This document shows, in pieces, positions 22,488 through 28,804 of a DNA stretch of 36,234 bases (its first letter is position 1; every line of letters begins with the position of its first letter). This DNA comes from a virus. A model generated the notes under the pieces. It ran no database searches, was not told where the DNA came from, and worked only from the letters and a program-made list of their open reading frames with translations. The position numbers and the translations under genes are program-made. Where the stretch lies: IMG/VR virus record IMGVR_UViG_3300044591_002907, positions 1 to 36,234 of that record. One strand, given 5' to 3'.

Positions 22488-22507
22488 CCTCGCCTAATGG
22501 TCGGGGC

Positions 22508-23074
22508 ATGGATACCCAAGCAGTAAGGATGCGAGTCGGAGGCCACCGGGCCGGTTCGAGGAGCTGCTTCGTTACGGTGAGCCGGGAGGATCGAGATCGC
22601 CTTAAAGAGCATCGCTGGTCGATCCATCCGACCGGTTACGCGATTCGCCGAGACTGGATCGGCGAAAAGCGGGTTACCCTCTACCTTCATCGCGAGGTTA
22701 TGGGGCTGAAGTACGGCGACCCCGAAGTCGTCGATCATCTTTCGGGCGAGAAGCTCGATTGCCGAAGGGAGAACCTTCGAATCCTGGACGAGCCGGGCTG
22801 GAATGGCCAGAACGTTCGTCGGAGCGGCGGCTCCTCTCGCTTTCGCGGGGTAGCTGCTAGCGGGAAGAAGTGGCGAGCCCGCGTCTCCCATAAGGGAGAG
22901 AGCTTCGAGCTCGGCAGTTTCGATCGAGAGATCGACGCTGCAATCGCCGCCGAGCTGAAGAGGCAGGAAATCCTGCCCTTCGCCGAGCCCGATCCGGCCC
23001 TGGTCAAGGTCATGGGCGAGAAGGTTCGCCTTCTCCTTCCCCGTCGCGAGTCGATCCAGCCGATCGCGGCCTAG
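22508..23074 (+). CDS. HNH endonuclease with AP2-like domain
   Basis: This 188-residue protein has an HNH_3-type nuclease: 'YLHREVMGLKYGDPEVVDHLSGEKLDCRRENLRI' with H61, D76/H77 and N89 as metal and catalytic positions. An AP2-like DNA-binding domain follows (about 108-150: 'SSRFRGVAASGKKWRARV...LGSFD...AA'). This HNH-AP2 architecture is typical of phage homing-type endonucleases. It is a free-standing rightward unit with the 20-bp element upstream and its own terminator. Start chosen at ATG 22508 (GGTCGGGGC just upstream); MRVGGH seven codons later is possible. It could be a selfish element or nick DNA for recombination or packaging. Confidence 0.92.
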   Translation: MDTQAVRMRVGGHRAGSRSCFVTVSREDRDRLKEHRWSIHPTGYAIRRDWIGEKRVTLYLHREVMGLKYGDPEVVDHLSGEKLDCRRENLRILDEPGWNGQNVRRSGGSSRFRGVAASGKKWRARVSHKGESFELGSFDREIDAAIAAELKRQEILPFAEPDPALVKVMGEKVRLLLPRRESIQPIAA

Positions 23075-23094
23075 AAGTGCCACGTAGCAATCGA

Positions 23095-23125
23095 GCCCGC
23101 TCTCTAAAAGAGGGCGGGCTTCTTG
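23095..23125 (+). terminator. Intrinsic terminator after the HNH gene
   Basis: GCCCGCTCTCT and AGAGGGCGGGC pair over eleven positions (one U-G) around an AAA loop (23095-23119), followed by TTCTTGC. It begins 21 bases after the HNH stop and separates it from the next rightward gene. Confidence 0.85.
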
Positions 23126-23156
23126 CTGGCCAAAAGCTATCGGCAGCTTCGAGCCC

Positions 23157-23603
23157 TTGGATTACCTTCGGGAAGTGAAACCCTTTCTCGCGCTCCTTAG
23201 CCTCTTGGCCTTTCTCTTTTACCTGCTCTTCGTTGTTGGATCGGCCGGGGCAGCGAAGACCGATTCGGAAACCTCTCGCCTTACGCTGACGGTTCTTCCG
23301 GCCGTCGAGATCGAGATTTCGAAGGAGCCCCCGCTGGTTGATTCGGACCAGGCTTCGAGCTCGTTCTCGATCCGTCTTTGGGCGAACACGGCCTGGGCGA
23401 TCAGCGAGCCGGAAGTCTCCTCCCCGCTGGCTGAGCCTGGGGCCTGTACTGCCTCTCGCCTAACGGGCCCTCGAAATTTTGACAACGCTCCCCAAGAGAT
23501 CGAGGTTCTCTGCTTGCAGCCGATGAGCTGGGCCGATGGCCCGGGGAGCTACCTCCTCCGGCTCGATCAGATAGTCGCCGCTCCGCTAAGCGCTAGCGAG
23601 TAG
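23157..23603 (+). CDS. Secreted or membrane-anchored protein of unknown function
   Basis: This is a 148-residue protein with a clear N-terminal hydrophobic segment 'FLALLSLLAFLFYLLFVVGSAGAA' (about residues 10-33), ending in an AxA-type signal peptidase site (GAA|KTD). The exported part is beta-rich: 'LTLTVLPAVEIEIS', 'SFSIRLWANTAWAIS' and 'SYLLRLDQIV', with two cysteines (in 'GACTAS' and 'VLCLQP') that could form a disulphide. The start is TTG 23157 or GTG 23175, just before the signal sequence. It converges with the zinc-ribbon gene, overlapping by 11 bases. It would act outside the membrane; superinfection exclusion, host-surface change or lysis control are possible but unproven. Confidence 0.7.
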   Translation: MDYLREVKPFLALLSLLAFLFYLLFVVGSAGAAKTDSETSRLTLTVLPAVEIEISKEPPLVDSDQASSSFSIRLWANTAWAISEPEVSSPLAEPGACTASRLTGPRNFDNAPQEIEVLCLQPMSWADGPGSYLLRLDQIVAAPLSASE

Positions 23604-23790
23604 CGGGCCCGCCGCCGTGGCCGCCGGGAACCTTGGCGTAGAAGGTCTGTCCGTGCCAAAGGCGCTCGGCCGAAGCCGTGCAGCCTGGCTCAGTGCAGGG
23701 AACGCTCTTTGGCGTCGGATCGCTGATCCGGGCCGAGAGCTCAATTACCTTCGGCTCCTTGTGGCTCTTGCAGATGAACTGGTAGAGCAT
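23593..23790 (-). CDS. FmdB-like zinc-ribbon protein
   Basis: This 65-residue protein starts at the ATG 23788-23790 with GGAGGAAG upstream, and overlaps the endolysin stop as TAATG. It begins MLYQFICKSHKEPKVIEL and has CKSH and CTEPGC about 25 residues apart, giving a Cys/His zinc ribbon like the FmdB regulatory family, but with His replacing one Cys of the first knuckle. The tail is Gly-rich. The frame stays open further upstream, but that part is antisense-free coding overlap with the endolysin and is rejected. Its role beside a lysis gene is unknown. Confidence 0.75.
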   Translation of the reverse strand: MLYQFICKSHKEPKVIELSARISDPTPKSVPCTEPGCTASAERLWHGQTFYAKVPGGHGGGPATR

Positions 23791-25208
23791 TACTTCCTCC
23801 GAAGCTCGCGGAGGTTCCTTGTTCGGTTCATATCCACGGGCGTGTTGATTCCCGGGACGCGGCCCTGGTCGGTGTATTGATGAAGGCTCCAGCCGACGAT
23901 CCCCTTTAGCGGCTTCGGCTCTTGGACCCCCCAATGGGCGATCCAGGCTCGGCAATAGGGGAGCTGAGCTTCGAGGCGAGGGGTTCTGGGAATGTACGAA
24001 TCCCACCAGCCCGGAGAGGCATAGACGAGGATCTGGGGCGCTCCGCCTTCCCGGCGAAGAACGTCGAGGAAGCGGGCTAGGTAGTCGGCGGTCTCGGTCG
24101 GAGAGAGCTCGGTTACCTCGATGTCGGCTACCGGGAGAAGATCGCCCCAGCCGCCGAGGCTCTTGGCCTGCTCGATAAAGAAGCGGGCCTCGAGAGCAGC
24201 GTCTCTCTTCTTGGGCCGGAGGAAGTGGTACCAGCCATACTCGAGGCGGCTTTCTCTTATTGCTTGGAGCCGGGCTTCGTTCATGGAGCGATCGCGCCAA
24301 TCCTGGCCCTCGCTTAGCTTGAGATACACGGCTCGAATTCCTCGGCCTCGAACTTCGGCCCAATCGATATCGCCCTGGTGGTTAGAGACGTCGATTACCT
24401 CGGCCGGAATCGGGTCCTTTTTGGCCGGCGGCTTGTTCGGAAGCTCCTGTTCCTTTTCCGGGGCTTCAGAGGGCCTCTGCGGTTTAGGGGTCCCAGGACC
24501 TGGCTTTGCTCCCCCGCTTGGCTCTGAAGGCTTCTCCGGCTTCGGAACCGGCTTCTTCTTGGCTGGCTTTTTGCGGAGCTCGCGCCAGGTCCTAGCTCCG
24601 ACGATTCCGTCGGCCTTAAGAAGCCTTTCCCGCTGAAAGTCTTTAACGGCTTTTTCGGTCTTTTCTCCGAAGCGCCCCGAGACGAAGATCTCGTAGCCGT
24701 GCCTACGGAGGCGGCGCTGGAGCTTCTTAACGAACCATTTCTGGCCCCTGGCGCCTGAGCCTCGGCGAGCTACCGGGTTTCGGATATCGGTTCCGGGATC
24801 GGGCCCGCTCCAGATGCCCTGGCGCCAGGCGAGATGCCACCACTCGTGTTGAGCGTCGCTCCATTCTTTGGCCCATCCCCAGCGCTTCCCGATTAGATCG
24901 ATCGCCGCCGTTCGCATCGTTATAGAAGGAAGATCGACGGCTAGGCCGAGGCCGTGGTTCGAAGTTCCGGGGACGGCCGCGTTTCCACAGGCCCCCCGGT
25001 TGCACCAATAATCCCTCCAGTACTGCTGGCGCTCGAAAGTTCGGTAAGCCGAATCGGGCCCGCCGGGGTAAATATCGACGCGGAGATAGCGCTTCGAGAT
25101 CATTCGCATCGTGTTCCAGGCCGCCGCCGCGTCCTTTCGGAGATAGACCTCGACGCTCGGGTGGTAGATCCTGGCTAGCTCGCTTCGGGGAAGGCGTCCG
25201 TTACTCAC
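23790..25208 (-). CDS. Modular endolysin: carboxypeptidase-like, PG-binding, GH25 muramidase
   Basis: This 472-residue lysin has three modules. Residues 1-145 match a VanY/D,D- or L,D-carboxypeptidase: SNHGLGLAVD (83-92, H85/D92) and HEWWH (121-125, E122/H125) are the zinc and catalytic positions. Residues about 152-212 are a peptidoglycan-binding domain ('KKLQRRLRRHGYEIFVSGRFGEKTEKAVKDFQ'). A Lys/Pro/Glu linker follows (213-267). Residues 268-472 are a GH25 lysozyme: VIDVSNHQGDIDW (D273), ADIEV (D362/E364) and WSLHQYT. Together they cut both peptide and glycan bonds of Gram-positive peptidoglycan. The start is a GTG (25206-25208) with GGGAGG directly before it. No signal peptide is seen, so release depends on a holin. 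Confidence 0.95.
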   Translation of the reverse strand: MSNGRLPRSELARIYHPSVEVYLRKDAAAAWNTMRMISKRYLRVDIYPGGPDSAYRTFERQQYWRDYWCNRGACGNAAVPGTSNHGLGLAVDLPSITMRTAAIDLIGKRWGWAKEWSDAQHEWWHLAWRQGIWSGPDPGTDIRNPVARRGSGARGQKWFVKKLQRRLRRHGYEIFVSGRFGEKTEKAVKDFQRERLLKADGIVGARTWRELRKKPAKKKPVPKPEKPSEPSGGAKPGPGTPKPQRPSEAPEKEQELPNKPPAKKDPIPAEVIDVSNHQGDIDWAEVRGRGIRAVYLKLSEGQDWRDRSMNEARLQAIRESRLEYGWYHFLRPKKRDAALEARFFIEQAKSLGGWGDLLPVADIEVTELSPTETADYLARFLDVLRREGGAPQILVYASPGWWDSYIPRTPRLEAQLPYCRAWIAHWGVQEPKPLKGIVGWSLHQYTDQGRVPGINTPVDMNRTRNLRELRRK

Positions 25209-25479
25209 CTCCCGAAGGTGCCTCAGGGGCCCTAGCTTGCGCTAAGCCTGTTTCTTCTCTTGGTTATGTCGTCGAGATTGCTCGAGCCTTTTTCGAGTAG
25301 GTCACGCTTTTGGCCTTGGGCTTTGAGTAGGACGGGAGGGCGCTTAGAACGCCGCCGAGAAAGGCCCTTCTTTCCCTCGAAAAAGAATTTCCCCGAGAGG
25401 TTTGGAATATCGCGTGCGCTAGTTCGGCCTCTGGCAGTTTCTCTCTGTGAAGCCCTCTACCAACCAAAAGGAGAAAAAA
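25209..25479. other. Divergent spacer between endolysin and the 25480 cassette
   Basis: This 271-base region has leftward and rightward outputs. It contains the shared 20-bp element (25407-25426). Its middle is moderately AT-rich (for example the GAAAAAGAATTT stretch). No gene is supported. Confidence 0.6.
25407..25426 (+). promoter_or_regulatory. Shared 20-bp cassette element, copy 2
   Basis: ATATCGCGTGCGCTAGTTCG matches 22468-22487 at 19 of 20 bases. It lies 53 bases before the ATG at 25480. The proteins of the two downstream genes are unrelated, so the conservation is in the control element, not the genes. Confidence 0.75.
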
Positions 25480-25848
25480 ATGGAAATCACAATCGCCGAT
25501 ATTGAAAAGCTGGCCGAGGCTCTGGCCGAAACCTACGATCTCTCGCTGGCTGATGCCCACGAGCTGATCGACCTCGCCGAGAGGGTTTGGCGCTCTTTCG
25601 AGCCCACCGTCGAAAGCCTCGATCTTTTCGAGCATTCCTGGATCTGTAGGGAAACCGATCCCTTCTGGGATAGCCCCGAGGAATTCGCCGTATTCGAGGC
25701 TTCCGAGACCGGCGTCGAGATCCCGTACGGGGAGGAGATGAATTGGCTCATCGCTTCCTGCTGCTACTCCGTTCGCCAGCTCAGTAATGGCCGCTGGGCG
25801 GCGTTCTCTCATTACGAGGAGACGCGAACCGGCGTTTTTGCCGCTTGA
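25480..25848 (+). CDS. Moron-like acidic small protein of unknown function
   Basis: This 122-residue protein starts at the ATG 25480 with AAAGGAG upstream. It has about 26 Asp/Glu against about 7 Lys/Arg by eye. Residues 1-45 form two helices ('ITIADIEKLAEALAETYDLSLADAHELIDLAERVW'), and the C-terminal half is aromatic and beta-like ('WICRETDPFWDS', 'MNWLIASCCYS', 'GRWAAFSHYEE'). It has no membrane or signal segment. It stands alone, opposite to the late genes, with the shared 20-bp element before it and a strong terminator after it. Size and acidity are those of many DNA-mimic and anti-CRISPR-type proteins, but no family is recognised. Confidence 0.78.
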   Translation: MEITIADIEKLAEALAETYDLSLADAHELIDLAERVWRSFEPTVESLDLFEHSWICRETDPFWDSPEEFAVFEASETGVEIPYGEEMNWLIASCCYSVRQLSNGRWAAFSHYEETRTGVFAA

Positions 25849-25870
25849 TCTCCGGAGCCCTGGAGTCCTA

Positions 25871-25899
25871 AAGCCCGGTCTTTGTGGCCGGGCTTTTTG
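25871..25899 (+). terminator. Intrinsic terminator of the 25480-25848 cassette
   Basis: AAGCCCGG (25871-25878) pairs with CCGGGCTT (25888-25895), followed by a TTTTT tract. The flanking A and T runs make it likely to work in both directions, also stopping leftward late transcripts from the XhlA-like gene. Confidence 0.88.
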
Positions 25900-25902
25900 C
25901 TG

Positions 25903-26202
25903 CTAGAGAGCTTGGGCGATCAGAGTCGCTATGACTCCGAGGGCTGAGCTTGCTAGGCCAAGGGCCATCTTTGCGAGAGTGGTCATTCCTTCGGCCGAGC
26001 TCTGAGAAGTGTTCTCGAGCGTTTCTAGGCGCTGCTCAGTTCGGCCCTGAAAGACGGCGAGCCTTTGCTGGCTTTCTTCGATATGCGCGATCCGGCTCTT
26101 AAGCTCTGAGAAGCCGGAGTTCTGATCTTTGCCGAGCTGCTCGAGGCGGTGGAGTATTAGCTTTAGCTCGCCTTCGAGTCGGGTTGTGCTTTCGGGGGTC
26201 AC
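25903..26202 (-). CDS. XhlA-like coiled-coil protein with C-terminal membrane helix
   Basis: This 99-residue protein has an N-terminal coiled coil ('LEGELKLILHRLEQLGKDQNSGFSELKSRIAHIEESQQRLAVFQGRTEQRLETLE', about 8-62) and one C-terminal hydrophobic helix ('LAKMALGLASSALGVIATLIAQAL', 76-99). That is the layout of haemolysin XhlA-type proteins, which partner holins in lysis. The start is a GTG (26200-26202); the region just upstream has little ribosome-binding signal. It follows the fibre-like gene in the tail-to-lysis part of the late operon. Confidence 0.75.
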   Translation of the reverse strand: MTPESTTRLEGELKLILHRLEQLGKDQNSGFSELKSRIAHIEESQQRLAVFQGRTEQRLETLENTSQSSAEGMTTLAKMALGLASSALGVIATLIAQAL

Positions 26203-26260
26203 TTGGCGAGGTTAGTCGGGTGCGTGCAGCTTGCCTGCATGTCGCTAGCTCGTCGCGCCC

Positions 26261-26764
26261 TTACTGCGCGAAGACGATTACTCGAATCTCTTCCTCGTCG
26301 GCTGGGGCTGAGTCGAAAACGATTGTTACTGCGTCGAGGCTCGAATGCTCGATCTGGTATCCGGTCTGGATCAGGCTCCAAGGGCTGGCGTTCTCTCGAA
26401 TCGCGATAACGAGATCTCGAGTCCCCTGGCTATGGGTGATCACGAAAGAGGTCTCCGTTCCGTCCCCGGTAATGGTTGTCGCGAAGGAAGTCGGCTTATC
26501 GGCCACTTCGGCTTCTAGGGATCCGAGGGCCGCTTCGAGGGCGAGGAGGTCGTCCTGCTCGGCCGCGCCTAGGTCGGAAGGGTTAAGCGGATCGGTTCCT
26601 CCGGTGGCGTGGCTGGCAGCGTGTCCGGCGACGCCGGCCGAGCTCCAAGTCGAGCTCTGTCCTCGGCGCTCAATTCCGGCCAGGCGCTGCTCGATGCTTC
26701 TAAGCCTTTCGAGAAGGCGGTCCTCGCCGCTTCGCGGCACTCTTTGGGGTCCTTGGCCGTACAT
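26261..26764 (-). CDS. Tail fibre-like protein
   Basis: This is a 167-residue protein downstream of the hub gene. The N-terminal part is a coiled coil ('GEDRLLERLRSIEQRLAGIE'). Then comes 'HAASHATGGTDPLNPSDLGAA', a motif widespread in phage tail-fibre proteins, another helical segment, and a beta-rich C-terminus ('ITGDGTETSFVITHSQGTRDLVIAI'...'IVFDSAPADEEEIRVIVFAQ'). It probably trimerises at the tail tip. The start ATG is at 26762-26764, three bases after the hub stop. Confidence 0.8.
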   Translation of the reverse strand: MYGQGPQRVPRSGEDRLLERLRSIEQRLAGIERRGQSSTWSSAGVAGHAASHATGGTDPLNPSDLGAAEQDDLLALEAALGSLEAEVADKPTSFATTITGDGTETSFVITHSQGTRDLVIAIRENASPWSLIQTGYQIEHSSLDAVTIVFDSAPADEEEIRVIVFAQ

Positions 26765-26766
26765 GG

Positions 26767-27954
26767 TTACTCGAGGTAGAGCCCGAGCTCTGCCTTTTCC
26801 TCTCCTGTTTCAGACCATGAAATATCGATCGAGTAGATCCTTACCCCGACGTCGAAGCGAAGGCGGTCGCCGTAGTAGGAGCGAACGCGTACTCGATCCC
26901 CAGGGCCGTAATCGATCATCGGAATTGGAATCGAGCCAACTGTCGAGGCTAGGTCGGATCGCTGCGGCGAGGCTTCAAAGAGGCGCCTCGGTAGAGAGCG
27001 AAGCTGGTTATTTAGCTCGACCCAGCTCTGGCGAAGGCCGACGTCGATTAGGTCTCCGTCGGCGATTGCTTCGAAGACGCCGAGCTTTGCAATCGAGGCC
27101 GGGCTGCTCTCCTCTACGACGTAAGGCTGGTTACCCGATGAGACGTGCGAAACGAGGTTCGCCAGATTCTCGAGGGAGCGAGAGCGAAAGGAGGAGGAAA
27201 GGTTATTCCGGCCTATCCCGTACTCGAAGACGACCGAATCGGTTAGATCGGCCCCTATGAGCGGGGCGCAGATCCAATCGCCAAGAGCGAGGCCTTCGGA
27301 GTCGGTGTCGATTCGAGGGACTACCGCCCAATCGAAGCCGCCTAGAGATCCTTCTCCGGAGAGGTCGTTAATCGCCTGGGAGATGCTCCTAAAGCCTCCC
27401 CAGTTTCGGATCTCGACCTCGTCGGTTTCTTCGATCCCTTCCTCTGGGGCTCGAAGCCAAGAGTTACCGACGAGCGAGTTTGTATCCCTGATTAGTTGAG
27501 CGGCGATCCGTCCTCTCTGGCCGGAGATCGTTAGCCCGGCTTCTGAGCGTCCGTCTCCCGAAGAGTTGTCGGCGATTCGTGTTCCCATTCGCCAAAAGGG
27601 CCCGGCGCAGGTAAAGCTCGCCGTAGCTTCGTCTCCTTCGGTTCCTCCGTCGCGGGCTAGAAGAATCGGCCCAGAAAAGAGAAGCTCTAGCTCTTGCGAG
27701 TAAGGGTTAAGGCGGTAGGCCGAGACGATTCGGAAGTCGGTTTCTTGCGGCCGGGAAAGCAGGGCGTCGGCTGCCTCGAAGAGCTCTTCTCCCAGCGGGT
27801 TGTCTTGGAGAGGAATATCGAAGGAAAGGGAGGGGGAGCGGTTAAGGCCGGTCGTTAGGCGCCGGTTCCGAGCCCCGTTTAGCTCGCCGAGAACCTCTCC
27901 TTCCCAGGTATGGAGAAATAGCCGGAGCACGCCTACTCCCAGCTCGACTGCCAT
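26767..27954 (-). CDS. Minor tail protein / baseplate hub (Gp37-like)
   Basis: This 395-residue protein directly follows the distal tail gene and overlaps it by 22 bases. Its sequence ('ELGVGVLRLFLHTWEGEVLGELNGARNRRLTTGLNRSPSLSFDIPL', 'DFRIVSAYRLN...LLFSGPILL', 'FTCAGPFWRM') is like siphovirus ReqiPepy6 Gp37-like tail proteins, which correspond to the tail-associated hub capping the tail tube. Beta-rich throughout. The start ATG is at 27952-27954. Hub assignment combines similarity in character with gene order. Confidence 0.83.
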   Translation of the reverse strand: MAVELGVGVLRLFLHTWEGEVLGELNGARNRRLTTGLNRSPSLSFDIPLQDNPLGEELFEAADALLSRPQETDFRIVSAYRLNPYSQELELLFSGPILLARDGGTEGDEATASFTCAGPFWRMGTRIADNSSGDGRSEAGLTISGQRGRIAAQLIRDTNSLVGNSWLRAPEEGIEETDEVEIRNWGGFRSISQAINDLSGEGSLGGFDWAVVPRIDTDSEGLALGDWICAPLIGADLTDSVVFEYGIGRNNLSSSFRSRSLENLANLVSHVSSGNQPYVVEESSPASIAKLGVFEAIADGDLIDVGLRQSWVELNNQLRSLPRRLFEASPQRSDLASTVGSIPIPMIDYGPGDRVRVRSYYGDRLRFDVGVRIYSIDISWSETGEEKAELGLYLE

Positions 27955-28763
27955 CGGGTAACGAGCCTGGTCGGCGAAGCGCCTCCGGCAGCCGAAAAGC
28001 TAAGAGGGACCTCGGCCGAAAGCGGGGGAATGGAAAAGAAGCTCGAAGTCGAGAAGTCGATTCCTCCGTAGGCGTTCTGCGTGCCGTTTCGAAGGACGGT
28101 TCTCCTGGCCGTGTCGATCTCCAGATAGTCGCCGACCGGAACGAAGCCCGAGTAGAGAAGCTGCTCGCCAGTAAGGAGGTTCGCGATCTCGAAGTTAGAG
28201 AACGGTCCATAGACCCAGAAGCGCGGAGAGGCTGGAGCCGTGCCCCCGTTAAAGAGCTCGGTTTGCCCGGCCGCGTTTGCGATCTCTCTTGAATGGATCT
28301 CGCTCGAGAGAATGAAAGGAGAGCCGGTCTTAAGAGTTACCTGGAGCTCCTTAGGCCAGGCGTCCGAGACGGTGATATAGGCCGCCGGCCGAAGATTGCT
28401 TACTTCCTTTTCCCAGCCCGTGGCTTCTTTCCACGAGAGCGTAAGTCCCTCTGGCCCTCGGAGCAGGCCATTTAGTCGGGAGATCCATTCAATCCTCCGG
28501 GCCCGCTCGACCGGATCTCGCTCGGCGATCAGAAGATCGAGAACGACGCTTCGCCCGCCGCGATACATATCCCCAATTAGCGCTCCGTCTCCAGCCGCGA
28601 TCTGGGTATCCGAGAAATCGAGAGCGACGTCGGTGGTAATCCTCGTTAGGTGGGCGAGAAAGCCGGGCTCGCTGGAATCGGGCCCGACAATCCTCGAGGA
28701 GCCGCTGGGAAGAGTCAGTTTGTAGGGGAGGCTCGTTTGGATCACTTCCTGCCGAGTCTGCAT
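27933..28763 (-). CDS. Distal tail protein (Dit-like)
   Basis: This 276-residue protein comes immediately after the tape measure. The N-terminal half forms the ring domain, ending with 'YITVSDAWPKELQVTLKTGSPF' (about 131-152), typical of the siphovirus phage_tail (Dit) family, whose members read 'R....I...G.P......L.......' here. The C-terminal half is a galectin-like or beta-sandwich module ('NLLTGEQLLYSGFVPVGDYLEID..RRTVLRNG', the conserved 'G..L......G..L.ID...R.V'). It joins tail tube to hub. The start ATG is at 28761-28763. Confidence 0.88.
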   Translation of the reverse strand: MQTRQEVIQTSLPYKLTLPSGSSRIVGPDSSEPGFLAHLTRITTDVALDFSDTQIAAGDGALIGDMYRGGRSVVLDLLIAERDPVERARRIEWISRLNGLLRGPEGLTLSWKEATGWEKEVSNLRPAAYITVSDAWPKELQVTLKTGSPFILSSEIHSREIANAAGQTELFNGGTAPASPRFWVYGPFSNFEIANLLTGEQLLYSGFVPVGDYLEIDTARRTVLRNGTQNAYGGIDFSTSSFFSIPPLSAEVPLSFSAAGGASPTRLVTRWQSSWE

Positions 28764-28804
28764 TCGGCCAAGGAAGGCGCGCCTTCTCTTCGCTTTAGGC
28801 GAAG

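Larger units (their letters stand above)
22045..22507. other. attP and regulatory spacer
   Basis: This 463-base non-coding region holds the hairpin at 22046-22067, two related blocks at 22096-22149 and 22335-22389, the half-tRNA attP core (22247-22283) between them, and the cassette element at 22468-22487. I see no further gene. It should contain the leftward int/xis promoter and the rightward promoter of the HNH gene. Confidence 0.8.

Noticed and set aside
22379-23083. 234-residue minus-strand frame opposite the HNH gene
   Set aside because: The plus strand has intact HNH and AP2 motifs with promoter-like element and terminator; the minus frame has no recognisable features.
23791-24363. N-terminal extension of the zinc-ribbon protein to 256 residues
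   Set aside because: It would overlap the endolysin coding region in another frame and reads as basic low-complexity; the ATG at 23788-23790 has a strong ribosome-binding site and TAATG coupling.
26184-27260. 358-residue plus-strand frame opposite tail genes
   Set aside because: Very Arg/Ser-rich and low-complexity, typical of antisense reading through hub and fibre genes.
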